Source of the DNA: Variovorax paradoxus
Lineage (GTDB): Bacteria; Pseudomonadota; Gammaproteobacteria; Burkholderiales; Burkholderiaceae_C
DNA length: 64,000 nucleotides
Assembly (NCBI RefSeq): GCF_022009635.1
Contig: NZ_CP091716.1
Span: forward strand, 1,441,001 to 1,505,000
Direction of reading: 5' to 3'
Below the pieces are notes generated by a model. That model saw only the letters and a list, made by a program, of their open reading frames with translations, had not been told where the DNA came from and did no database searches. A program made the position numbers and the translations under genes. Below are positions 44,859 to 53,212 of the stretch, in pieces (positions within the stretch are counted from its first letter, which is position 1; every line of letters starts with the position of its first letter).

Positions 44859-45584
44859 TCAGAAGCGTTCGTGGGGGGCAAGGTAGCGCCACTGGCCGGG
44901 CTGCAGCCCCGCCAGCGGCACGCGTCCGATGCGGATTCGCCGCATCGCCAGAATCCGCAGGCCCACGTTGTCGCAGATGTGGGCAATCTGCCCCGGCCGC
45001 GCACCCTTGAGCGCGAAGCGCAGGCCGGTCTGTTCGTCGCTCTGGCGGCCGATGCTCACGCGTGCGGGCGAGCGCTCCAGCCGCGCCAGCACCTCGGGGC
45101 TCACCGGGCCGGCCACGTCGACCATCACCTCGTGCTCGAGGATGCCGGCGTCTTCATGCAGCTTGCGTTCGATGCGGAACTCCTGCGTGTACGCGACCAA
45201 CCCGCTGGCACCGGTCTCCAGCGGCGTCATGCATTGCTGCCCCTTCGCATGCGCCGGCAGGAAGCGCTGCCCGGCGCGCTCGGGCTCGTGGTGGTTGGCG
45301 GCCACCAGCAGGCTGTGCGCCCTGTCGGTCGGCATGCCCGCGGGCTTGTAGAGCAGCAGCGTGACGGGAAGGATGGGCTCCGGCTTGGCACCGGCCGCGA
45401 TCTCGACCTGCTGCTGCGGCAGCACGCGCGACTGCGGCAGCATCTGCTGCACGCCGTCGACGCGCACGGCGCCGTTCTCTATCAGCAGCTCGGCTTCGCG
45501 GCGCGACACGCCGGCCATTGCCGCCACGCGCTTGGCCAGGCGGATGCCTTCGCCGTCGTCTTTTTCGGAGTGTCTTGTATTCAT
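44859..45584 (-). CDS. S4-domain pseudouridine synthase-like protein, catalytic Asp replaced
   Basis: A 241-residue RsuA/RluF-type protein. Residues about 14-60 are an S4 RNA-binding domain (IRLAKRVAAMAGVSRREAEL). The catalytic domain begins LLLYKPAGMPTDRA. Where the family has GRLDxxTxGLLLLT, this reads TPLETGASGLVAYT, with E123 in place of the catalytic Asp. The usual RQIRRM is also replaced by GQIAHI. It may have lost pseudouridine activity and kept RNA binding. The next gene overlaps its start (ATGA). Confidence 0.75.
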   Translation of the reverse strand: MNTRHSEKDDGEGIRLAKRVAAMAGVSRREAELLIENGAVRVDGVQQMLPQSRVLPQQQVEIAAGAKPEPILPVTLLLYKPAGMPTDRAHSLLVAANHHEPERAGQRFLPAHAKGQQCMTPLETGASGLVAYTQEFRIERKLHEDAGILEHEVMVDVAGPVSPEVLARLERSPARVSIGRQSDEQTGLRFALKGARPGQIAHICDNVGLRILAMRRIRIGRVPLAGLQPGQWRYLAPHERF

Positions 45585-47257
45585 CGGGCCTCGGCCAGTT
45601 GCCGGATGCGCGCCACATGCGCGGCCAGCGAGCGTGCCGCCACCGGCCACATGCGTTCGGGCACGTCGTCATAGGCGATGGGCAGCCATTGCTCGGGCGT
45701 GCCGTCGGGCAGCTTGCGCATGGCGGCGGCGATCTTGGCCTCGCGCTTGAGGCGGTGCGCCTTCAGCATCGCGATGGCGGTGCGCGCGAAGCCGATCACG
45801 TAGCCGTGCGCGGGCAGGATGAATTCCACGCCGCCGGCCTCGCAGGCCGCATCGAGCTTGTCGAGCGAATCGAGGTAGGCCGTCATGTCGCCGTCGGGCG
45901 GATCGACCACCGTGGTGCTGCCGTTCAGGATGTGGTCGCCGGACAGCAGCAGGCCGTCTTCCTCGAGCAGCAGGCACAGGTGGTTGGCCGCGTGGCCGGG
46001 CGTGTGGATCACGCGCAGCGTGTGGCTGATGGCGGTGCCTTCTGGCGTGGTGCCCGAGAGCACGAGGCGCTCGCCGTCGGCCAGCTCGCGCTCGGGCGTG
46101 AAGCGCGCCGTGGCGCGCGCGGTCGGCTGCGAGGCCAGGCCGAGGATCGGCGGCCTCTTGTCCTTGCACAGCGCCTGCAGCGGCGCGGCGCCCGGCGAAT
46201 GGTCGGCATGCGAATGCGTGCAGACGATCATGCGGATGTCGCCATGCGTGGCGCGCCACAGGCGGCCGATGTGGTCGAAGTCGTTCGGGCCCGGGTCGAC
46301 GACGATGTAGCCGGTGGCCGCGTCGCCCACGATGTAGCTGTTGGTGCCGGGGCCGGTCATGGCGCTCGGGTTGGGCGCCGTGAGGCGCATCACGTTCTTC
46401 AGCAGCGCAACCGGGTGCTCGCTCTGCCAGTCGAGCGCATGCGCGATCTGGCCGTCGGGGCACACCAGCGCGAGTTCGCCGAAGGGCGATTCGTGCTCCA
46501 TATAGCGCGCGTCCTCGCCCTTGAGCAGGCCGGCGCGCGGGCAGCTGGTCCACAGCGGGGCTTCGCCGGCGCCGAGCGGCGCGCAGGCCGCGAGCACCGC
46601 GTCGACGCTGGCGTAGGCAGCCAGGCGCTGCAGCGTGCGCACGGTCGGGAAGATCATGAAGAAGCTGCCGGCCTCGTGGCGCGCGAGCGCATCGGCGGGG
46701 CGCACCCAGCAGGGCTCGAACTGCTCGCTCTCGTCGGCCGTGGGCGTCTGGCCTTCGGGCATGCGCGCCACCAGGAAGGGCACGTCGAAGCGCTTGGGCA
46801 GGTCGCGGTCGGTGATCCAGTGCGCGAAGGTGAACACGCGGTCGGAATCGAGCACCAGGCCGCGCGCGGCGCACTGGTCGGCGAAGGCGGTGCCGGCCGT
46901 GTCGGCGCGGTCCATCGCTGCTATGTCGGCGGCGCTCACGGGGCGGCCGTCGGCATGGTGCGCGAGCAGGATGCCAAGCTCTTCGAAGGCCTCGCGGATT
47001 GCCGCGATGGCTTGCGTGCGCTGCACCCGGCTCTGCGTCGGGCGGCGGGTGGCGATTCGCTTGGCGGCTTCGTCGGCCGCGTCGATGTGGCCGCCGGGGA
47101 ACACATAGGCGCCGGGCGCGAAGCTGGCGGTGGCCGAGCGGCGCGTCATCAGCACTTCGATGCCGGCGGCGGTGTCGCGCAGCAGCAGCACGGTGGCTGC
47201 CGCGCGAACGGGCGCGGGCTCGCGTGCGGGGTGGATTTGTTGGGAGGAGCGGACCAT
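45581..47257 (-). CDS. NUDIX hydrolase fused to metallo-beta-lactamase-fold hydrolase
   Basis: A 558-residue two-domain enzyme. Residues about 18-210 are a NUDIX domain (FPGGHIDAADE, REAFEELG at 88-95) whose box has about 17 extra residues between its halves, as in NUDT19-type members. Residues about 285-540 are a metallo-beta-lactamase fold with THSHADH at 347-353, HTPGHAANHLCLLLE and LSGDHIL, resembling LACTB2. It probably cleaves a CoA or nucleotide derivative and a thioester or ester, but the substrates are unknown. The ATG MVRSSQQ was preferred over an upstream one. Coupled to the S4 gene. Confidence 0.85.
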   Translation of the reverse strand: MVRSSQQIHPAREPAPVRAAATVLLLRDTAAGIEVLMTRRSATASFAPGAYVFPGGHIDAADEAAKRIATRRPTQSRVQRTQAIAAIREAFEELGILLAHHADGRPVSAADIAAMDRADTAGTAFADQCAARGLVLDSDRVFTFAHWITDRDLPKRFDVPFLVARMPEGQTPTADESEQFEPCWVRPADALARHEAGSFFMIFPTVRTLQRLAAYASVDAVLAACAPLGAGEAPLWTSCPRAGLLKGEDARYMEHESPFGELALVCPDGQIAHALDWQSEHPVALLKNVMRLTAPNPSAMTGPGTNSYIVGDAATGYIVVDPGPNDFDHIGRLWRATHGDIRMIVCTHSHADHSPGAAPLQALCKDKRPPILGLASQPTARATARFTPERELADGERLVLSGTTPEGTAISHTLRVIHTPGHAANHLCLLLEEDGLLLSGDHILNGSTTVVDPPDGDMTAYLDSLDKLDAACEAGGVEFILPAHGYVIGFARTAIAMLKAHRLKREAKIAAAMRKLPDGTPEQWLPIAYDDVPERMWPVAARSLAAHVARIRQLAEAR

Positions 47258-47427
47258 GGAGGGATTATCGGGAGCAGGCGCCGCGCGCGTGTGTCGCGCG
47301 CAAGATGGCCCATTCTCTCTTGTCACGCGGCGCACTGTTGCTGGTGGTGGCCGCTGCCTTCTTTGGTACGTGCACAGGGCACGCTGCCGGGTTGCAGCCG
47401 ATCGATCAGCTCCCCGAGCAACGCTGC

Positions 47428-48258
47428 TTACAAAGTCTTGGTCAGAGTAACGATAAAGCGTGCCTTGTTCGGCGAATAGGTCTGCTTGCCGAACGCACCG
47501 AAGCCCAAGTCGACACCGGGATTGCTCACGGAGAGATAAGAGCTCTGCCTGTTGGCGCCTTGCACCGAACCGGCCAGCGACAGGCCGTTGCCGAAGTCGT
47601 AGCTCGCGCCCACGTTGTAGTCCACATAGCTCTTGTAGCCCAGGCGGCGGATGTCGCTGGACATGTTGGTGTAGCCCACCGCAGCCTTCAGCGTGACCTT
47701 GGGGAAGACTTCCTTGCTGTAGGCCAGGTTCAGGTAACCGGTGTTGGTGCCCTTCAGGCCCGAGCCGGCCTTGTTGCCGGCGTAGCCGAAGTAGTCCTTC
47801 GACACCGTGTGCGAATACTTCAGTGTGAACGAACCGATGGTCTCGTCGGTGTAGCCGGCGCTGCCGTAAACCTCTGTCGTATTGCCCGACGAGTTGCCCG
47901 GATAGATGTACGTGAGCGCGCCCACGTCCATGTCGAACACGCCGGCCTTGAACTTGTAGCCGCCGTAGATGTCGCTTTCGATGCTGTTGCCCTTGAGCCA
48001 GTTGACGCTCGAGTTCCAGTTGCCCACATAGAAGCCGCTGTCGCCGAAGGCGTAGTCGAAGCCGCCCTGTATGGCGGGCTTGAAGGCCTTGGTCTTGGCG
48101 TAGTCGTTCTTGCCCAGCATGTCCTGGTCTTGCCCGCGGAACTTGTAGTCGGTGGTGAATGCCACGTTGCCCGAGAGCTGCGCGTTCGCGAGCATCGGAA
48201 GGGCGGCCAGGGTGGGAAGAACGAGCACCGGCAGGGCGATGCGGATCAGATGTTTCAT
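47428..48258 (-). CDS. TorF-type outer-membrane porin
   Basis: A 276-residue beta-barrel protein. A signal peptide ends at LPMLANA-Q, and the mature part begins LSGNVAFTTDYKFRGQDQD, the signature of the TorF putative porin family, with alternating strands and a C-terminal terminal-strand motif (ARFIVTLTKTL). It would sit in the outer membrane. An ATG five codons upstream is possible. It is not in an obvious operon. Confidence 0.85.
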   Translation of the reverse strand: MKHLIRIALPVLVLPTLAALPMLANAQLSGNVAFTTDYKFRGQDQDMLGKNDYAKTKAFKPAIQGGFDYAFGDSGFYVGNWNSSVNWLKGNSIESDIYGGYKFKAGVFDMDVGALTYIYPGNSSGNTTEVYGSAGYTDETIGSFTLKYSHTVSKDYFGYAGNKAGSGLKGTNTGYLNLAYSKEVFPKVTLKAAVGYTNMSSDIRRLGYKSYVDYNVGASYDFGNGLSLAGSVQGANRQSSYLSVSNPGVDLGFGAFGKQTYSPNKARFIVTLTKTL

Positions 48259-48307
48259 TGTCAAAAAAGCCAACTTATGAAGGAGCCGGCAGCGTAGAAG
48301 CCGGCAT

Positions 48308-49261
48308 CTAAAGGCCGCGTAAAAAATGAAGGCCGCGGCGCAAAAGTTTTGCCTCCGGCATCGTCATCGCGACCACGCCGGCCACCACGCAACCCAGGCC
48401 GATCCATGCCGTGGGCGCGAGCGTTTCGCCGAGAAAGAGCACGCCTATCGCCACGCCGATGGGCACGCGCAGGTAGGCCTGCGCGGAAGTCGACATCGGC
48501 CCCAGCGTCCTGATGAGGCGGAAGTAGATCGTGAAGGCCAGCGCCGTCGACAGCACCGCCAGCGCGAGCACCGCCCCCACCGAAGCGGCCGAAGGCGCGA
48601 GCGTCCAGGGCCGGTCGATGAAAAGGCTCGCGGGCAGCAGCATCGCGGTGCCGCTCAGCATCGAGCCGGCGGCGGGCACCATCGGGTCCAGCCCCTTGAA
48701 CACGCGGCCGAACATCGCGGCGCAGCCGTAGCACACGGCCGCCGCCACCAGCGCGAGTTGCGCGAGCAGCGAATGCCCGAGCCCGTTCAGCGCCTCCAGG
48801 CCGACGATCAGGCAGATGCCCGCCAGCCCCGCGCCCACGCCGAAGAAGCGCTGCAGCGTGGGCCTGCCGGCGCTGCCCATGCCCAGCCCGAGCAGGAAGA
48901 TGAAGATCGGCGAGGTCGAATTGAGGATGGTCGCCAGGCCCGCGTCCACGCTGCGCTCGGCCCAGGCGATCAGCGTGAACGGCAGCACGCTGTTCAGGCA
49001 GGCCTGCACCGCGAAGCGGCCCCACATTGCAGGTTCCTTCGGCAGCCTCACGCCGCGCATGCGCAGCACAGCCAGGAGCAGCGCGCCGGCAATCAGCGTG
49101 CGCGCCGCGATCAGCGTGACCGGCGGGATCGTCGCCACGCCGATCTTGATGAAGGTGTACGAGGCGCCCCAGCAGGTGGCGAGCACCGCGAGCAGCGCCC
49201 ATTCGAAGGCGGGGTTGATTGCGGGCTGGCCGGCGGAAGAGGGCGTCGATGCTTCTTGCAT
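48308..49261 (-). CDS. EamA-family (DMT) transporter
   Basis: A 317-residue protein with ten predicted helices in two EamA halves (ATCWGASYTFIKIGVATIPP; MSTSAQAYLRVPIGVAIGVL). It would export a metabolite. The start MQEAST was preferred to an ATG 12 codons upstream, which adds an arginine-rich tail. Located between a porin and the GntR gene on the same strand, with no close functional partner. Confidence 0.83.
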   Translation of the reverse strand: MQEASTPSSAGQPAINPAFEWALLAVLATCWGASYTFIKIGVATIPPVTLIAARTLIAGALLLAVLRMRGVRLPKEPAMWGRFAVQACLNSVLPFTLIAWAERSVDAGLATILNSTSPIFIFLLGLGMGSAGRPTLQRFFGVGAGLAGICLIVGLEALNGLGHSLLAQLALVAAAVCYGCAAMFGRVFKGLDPMVPAAGSMLSGTAMLLPASLFIDRPWTLAPSAASVGAVLALAVLSTALAFTIYFRLIRTLGPMSTSAQAYLRVPIGVAIGVLFLGETLAPTAWIGLGCVVAGVVAMTMPEAKLLRRGLHFLRGL

Positions 49262-49328
49262 GGTGCGCCGATCATCCCGGCGGCGGCGCACCGGCACTTC
49301 GCCCGCGGGCGAAGCGTGGATGTCTCTC

Positions 49329-50111
49329 TCAGTGCGGGTGGTCGTGCGGCTTGCTGTTGCCGCTGTTGTTGCCGCCGCCGTTCAGCAGCGTCGCCAGGTC
49401 GACTTCCTGCTCGGCCGCCGCGCCGGCGATCACGCGCTGCTCCAGCTCGTCGAGATGCTCCATCGCCACGGCCAATGCCTTGTCGAGCGACTTGCCGGTG
49501 GCCAGCGCCTCGATGATCTGCTCATGCTCGCGGGGCGCGCAGCTCGCGGCCTCGGCGGAGTCGTAGAGCGCCTTGTACAGCTCGGTGTTCGAAATCAGCC
49601 GCTGGATGTATGAGAGCAGCTCCTCGCTGCCCGCCATCTGCGCCAGCAGCAGGTGGAAGTCGCCGGCCAGCCGTATCGAGTCTTCGCGGCGGCCTTCCTT
49701 GAACGCCTTCTGCTCCGCCTGCACGTGCTTGCGCAGCGCGGCCACCTGCTCGCGCGCGAGGTTGCCGAACAGCGTGGTGATCAGCCCCGCCTCCACGATG
49801 CGGCGCGCGCGGTAGATGCCGCGCATGTCGTCGATCGAGGGGTTGGGCACGAAGGCGCCGCGGTTGTGCTCCAGCACCAGCCGCTTTTCGGAGCCCAGCC
49901 GCGCCAGCACCTTGCGCACCGCGCCGCGCGTGCAGCCCAGGGCCTCGGCCAGCGCGCGTTCGCGCAATGGCGTGCCGGGGCGCAGCTTGCCGCTGAGCAG
50001 CGCCTTCGACACGGCGGCGTAGACGCGCTCGTCCACGTTCGCGTCGTCGTCGGCTTCCGTGAGTTCGGGGGAGGGGGCGGTCGCTGGGGTCTTGCGTGCG
50101 GCGGAGGGCAT
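49329..50111 (-). CDS. GntR-family (FCD-type) transcriptional regulator
   Basis: A 260-residue regulator. The winged helix (VYAAVSKALLSGKLRPGTPL, ERALAEALGCTRGAVRKVLA) precedes an FCD ligand domain (IYRARRIVEAGLITTLFGNL, HEQIIEALATGKSLDKALAV). It is divergent from the symporter/deaminase operon across 175 bases that carry two identical TGGTTAACCA palindromes, the expected type of GntR site. It probably represses that operon until a nucleobase-related ligand binds. Confidence 0.9.
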   Translation of the reverse strand: MPSAARKTPATAPSPELTEADDDANVDERVYAAVSKALLSGKLRPGTPLRERALAEALGCTRGAVRKVLARLGSEKRLVLEHNRGAFVPNPSIDDMRGIYRARRIVEAGLITTLFGNLAREQVAALRKHVQAEQKAFKEGRREDSIRLAGDFHLLLAQMAGSEELLSYIQRLISNTELYKALYDSAEAASCAPREHEQIIEALATGKSLDKALAVAMEHLDELEQRVIAGAAAEQEVDLATLLNGGGNNSGNSKPHDHPH

Positions 50112-50210
50112 AGGCAGCCGGATTATTGCTTGCGCAATGCCGCCTCAGGGAAAGCCCCCGGATTGACTCGCGGGGGTGCGCTCCGTACCATTCGCGCCCA
50201 TCCGTGCTGA

Positions 50211-50247
50211 ATGGTTAACCAAAATAAATTGTATGGTTAACCAAAAT
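50211..50247. promoter_or_regulatory. GntR operator pair
   Basis: The 15-base sequence ATGGTTAACCAAAAT occurs twice, at 50211-50225 and 50233-50247. Each copy contains the perfect palindrome TGGTTAACCA, and the copies are 22 bases apart, two helical turns. This matches a T-G-T-N-A-C-A-type GntR/FadR-like site. A possible promoter (TTGACT at 50163 and TACCAT at 50186, 17-base spacing) lies just upstream. Confidence 0.75.
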
Positions 50248-50286
50248 CCAAGAAAATCCCAACCAGAGACAGAAACGAGGCTCTCC

Positions 50287-50502
50287 ATGAAATCCGCCAA
50301 ATGGCTTGCCGCACTGCCGGTCGCCGCCTTCTTCAGCGGGGGATGGTTGTCGTCCGTCGCGCCCACCTTCGTGCTCGGCATGCCCTTCTTGATGGTGTGG
50401 AACGTCAGCTGGCTGGTGCTGACCTCGCTGATCATGGTGGTCATCGACCGCGCCGAAGGCGACATCGACGCGCCCGCCACGGCTCCCGGAGGTTCGAAGT
50501 GA
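50287..50502 (+). CDS. DUF3311 small membrane protein
   Basis: A 71-residue protein with two hydrophobic helices (WLAALPVAAFFSGGWLSSVA, FLMVWNVSWLVLTSLIMVVI). It fits DUF3311, commonly coded directly before sodium:solute symporters as an accessory subunit. The stop overlaps the symporter start. The start is the ATG after AACGAGGCTC. Confidence 0.82.
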   Translation: MKSAKWLAALPVAAFFSGGWLSSVAPTFVLGMPFLMVWNVSWLVLTSLIMVVIDRAEGDIDAPATAPGGSK

Positions 50503-51974
50503 ACGCCGCGCTGGCCGTCATCGCGCTCTTCGTGGTCGGCGCGCTGGGCCTGGCGGTGCTCGCGCGGCGCGGGCGCACCATGAGCCTGGAGCAATGGGCG
50601 CTCGGCGGGCGCGGGCTGGGCGCGATCATGGTGTTCCTGCTGATGGCGGGCGAGTCTTTCTCGACCTTCACCTTCCTGGGCGCGAGCGGCTGGTCTTACA
50701 GCAAGGGCACGCCGGCCTTCTACATCCTGGCCTACGGCGGGCTGGCCTACCTCATGGCCTTCTGGATGCTGCCCGCTGTGTGGCGCTACGCGACCACGCA
50801 CAAGCTGGTGTCGTTCTCCGACTTCTTCGCGCACAAGTACGACAGCCGTCCGCTCGGCGTGCTGGTGTCCATCGTCGCGCTCATGGGCATGGTGGCGCTG
50901 CTGACCATCCAGCTGCGCGGCCTGGGCATCATCGTGTCGGAAGCCTCGTACGGCTCCATCGCGCCGCAGGTGGCGATCTGGATCGGCACGCTGGTCATGG
51001 TGAGCTACATCCTGTTCTCTGGCATCCACGGCTCGGCCAGCATCGCCATCGTGAAGGACGTGCTGATCCTCGCGCTCGCGGTGTTCCTCGGCATCTACCT
51101 GCCGTGGCACTACTACGGCGGCGTCACGCCCATGTTCACCGCCATCCACGCGGCCAACCCCGGCTTCTTCGAATTCCCTAAAGAGGGCCTGAACCTCACC
51201 TGGTACAACTCGACCATCCTGCTGACGGCGCTGGGCTACTACCTGTACCCGTTCAACCTCACCTCGGTGTACGCGGCCAAGAGCGCGAGCGCTGTGCGGC
51301 GCAACACCATCCTGATGCCGCTGTACCAGGTGGTCATCGCCTTCCTGTTCCTGGTCGGCTTCGCGGCCATCCTGCAGGTGCCGGGGCTCAAGGGCTCGGA
51401 GGTCGACCTGGCGCTGTTCGGCCTGGTGAAGCACACCTTCGACCCGTGGTTCGTCGGCGTGATCGGCGGCACGGGCGTGCTCACCGCGCTGGTGCCGGGC
51501 TCGATGATTCTGCTCACGGCTTCCACCGTGATCGGCAAGAACGTCTACAAGGAAGGCTTCGCGCCCCATGCCACCGACAAGCAGGTGTCGCGCGTGGCGC
51601 GCGGCGTGCTGCCGGTGTTCGCGCTGGTGGCGGTGTACTTCGTGCTGCGCGGCGGCACCACCATCGTGGCGATTGCCATCTTCGCGTCGAGCCTGCTCAC
51701 GCAGCTGCTGCCCTCGCTGCTGTTCAGCCTCATGAAGAAGCCCTTCGGCAACAAGCACGCGGCCTTCGCGGGCATCCTGGCGGGCGGCGCGGTGCTGGGC
51801 TTCATGATGACCACGGGCTCCAACCTGGGTACGCTGTTCCCCGCGGCGCCGGTCGTCTTCAAGTCGCTCAACACAGGCCTCGTGGCGCTGGCGACGAATG
51901 CGCTCGTGTTCGTGCTGGTGGCGCTGTTCACGCCGCGCATCGTGCCGCGTGGCGCCGCGCCGCAGCCCGCCTGA
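50499..51974 (+). CDS. Sodium:solute symporter (SSS family)
   Basis: A 491-residue transporter with about thirteen helices, starting at GTG that overlaps the DUF3311 stop. The segments GGRGLGAIMVFLLMAGESFS and YYLYPFNLTSVYAAKSASAV match the SSF family, which takes up small solutes with sodium. Operon neighbours suggest a nucleobase or related heterocycle as solute; this is inferred. Confidence 0.9.
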   Translation: MNAALAVIALFVVGALGLAVLARRGRTMSLEQWALGGRGLGAIMVFLLMAGESFSTFTFLGASGWSYSKGTPAFYILAYGGLAYLMAFWMLPAVWRYATTHKLVSFSDFFAHKYDSRPLGVLVSIVALMGMVALLTIQLRGLGIIVSEASYGSIAPQVAIWIGTLVMVSYILFSGIHGSASIAIVKDVLILALAVFLGIYLPWHYYGGVTPMFTAIHAANPGFFEFPKEGLNLTWYNSTILLTALGYYLYPFNLTSVYAAKSASAVRRNTILMPLYQVVIAFLFLVGFAAILQVPGLKGSEVDLALFGLVKHTFDPWFVGVIGGTGVLTALVPGSMILLTASTVIGKNVYKEGFAPHATDKQVSRVARGVLPVFALVAVYFVLRGGTTIVAIAIFASSLLTQLLPSLLFSLMKKPFGNKHAAFAGILAGGAVLGFMMTTGSNLGTLFPAAPVVFKSLNTGLVALATNALVFVLVALFTPRIVPRGAAPQPA

Positions 51975-51997
51975 CGATTTTCAAGGAACGGACCCCC

Positions 51998-53212
51998 ATG
52001 TCTTCGCTGCTGATTCGCAACGTGCGCCCCATGGGCGCTTCCCCGGTCGACGTGCTGGTGCAGGAAGGGCGCGTCGCGGCGCTCGGCACCGCGCTGGCGG
52101 CGCCCGCCGACACTCCCGTTGAAGAGGGCGGCGGCGCCTTGCTGCTGCCCGGCCTCGTCGAAGGCCACACCCACCTCGACAAGACCATGTGGGGCATGGA
52201 CTGGTACCGCAACGAGGTCGGCACCAACCTCACCGACAAGATCGAGAACGAGCGCGCCTTCCGCCACGCGAGCGGGCACGACGCAGCCGCGCAGTCGATG
52301 GTGCTGGCCAAGGCCTTTCTCGCGCTCGGCACCACGCGGCTGCGCACGCATGTCGATGTCGACACGCAGGCCGGCCTGCGCCACCTCGAAGGCACCCTGC
52401 GCACGCGCGATGCGCTGCGCGAGGTGCAGCAGATCCAGGTCGTCGCCTTTCCGCAGTCGGGCCTGCTGGGCCGGCCGGGCACGGCGGAGTTGCTCGACCA
52501 GTCGCTGGCGCTGGGCGCCGACGTGCTGGGCGGGCTCGACCCCTGCGCCATCGACGGCGATCCGGTGAAGTCGCTCGACGTGCTGTTCGGCATAGCGCAC
52601 AAGCACCAGCGCCCCGTCGACATCCACCTGCACGAGCCGGGCGCGATGGGCGCCTTTTCGCTCGACCTGATCCTGCAGCGCACCGAGGCGCTGGGCATGC
52701 AGGGCAAGGTGGCCATCAGCCACGGTTTCTGCCTCGGTGATGTAGGTGCGGGGGTGACCGAACGCGAGCGCGACGCGCTGCTCGCGCGCATGGCGAAGCT
52801 GGGCGTGGTGCTGGTCACCAGCGCGCCGCCTTCGCGCACCGTGCCGCCGCTCATGGCCTGCAGGCAGGCCGGCGTGACGGTGGTCGGCGGCAACGACGGC
52901 ATACGCGACACCTGGTCGCCCTACGGCAACCCCGACATGCTGGAGCGCGCCATGATCATCGGCCTGCGCTACAACCTGCGCCGCGACGACGAGATCGAAG
53001 TGGCGCTGGACACCGTCACGCACGCCGGCGCGCGCGGCTGCGGCTTCGAGGCCTATGGCCTCGTGCCGGGCAACCGCGCCGACCTGGTGCTGGTCGATGC
53101 GCAGACGCCCGCGCATGCCGTGGTGTCGCGGCCGGTGCGCAAGCTCGTGGTTTCGGGCGGCCGCATCGTGGCGCGCAACGGCGTGCTGCAGGCCGACGTG
53201 GCCGCCTTGTGA
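51998..53212 (+). CDS. Amidohydrolase of the cytosine deaminase type
   Basis: A 404-residue metal-dependent amidohydrolase. Ligands are visible in EGHTHLDKTMWG (HxH), DIHLHEPGAM, SHGFCLGD and GNDGIRDTWSPYG, the set seen in CodA-like deaminases. It would deaminate a cytosine-like ring. Downstream in the same operon lies a second, unrelated deaminase gene. Full family length; the start ATG is 24 bases past the symporter stop. The exact substrate (cytosine, isocytosine, creatinine-like) cannot be read. Confidence 0.85.
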   Translation: MSSLLIRNVRPMGASPVDVLVQEGRVAALGTALAAPADTPVEEGGGALLLPGLVEGHTHLDKTMWGMDWYRNEVGTNLTDKIENERAFRHASGHDAAAQSMVLAKAFLALGTTRLRTHVDVDTQAGLRHLEGTLRTRDALREVQQIQVVAFPQSGLLGRPGTAELLDQSLALGADVLGGLDPCAIDGDPVKSLDVLFGIAHKHQRPVDIHLHEPGAMGAFSLDLILQRTEALGMQGKVAISHGFCLGDVGAGVTERERDALLARMAKLGVVLVTSAPPSRTVPPLMACRQAGVTVVGGNDGIRDTWSPYGNPDMLERAMIIGLRYNLRRDDEIEVALDTVTHAGARGCGFEAYGLVPGNRADLVLVDAQTPAHAVVSRPVRKLVVSGGRIVARNGVLQADVAAL

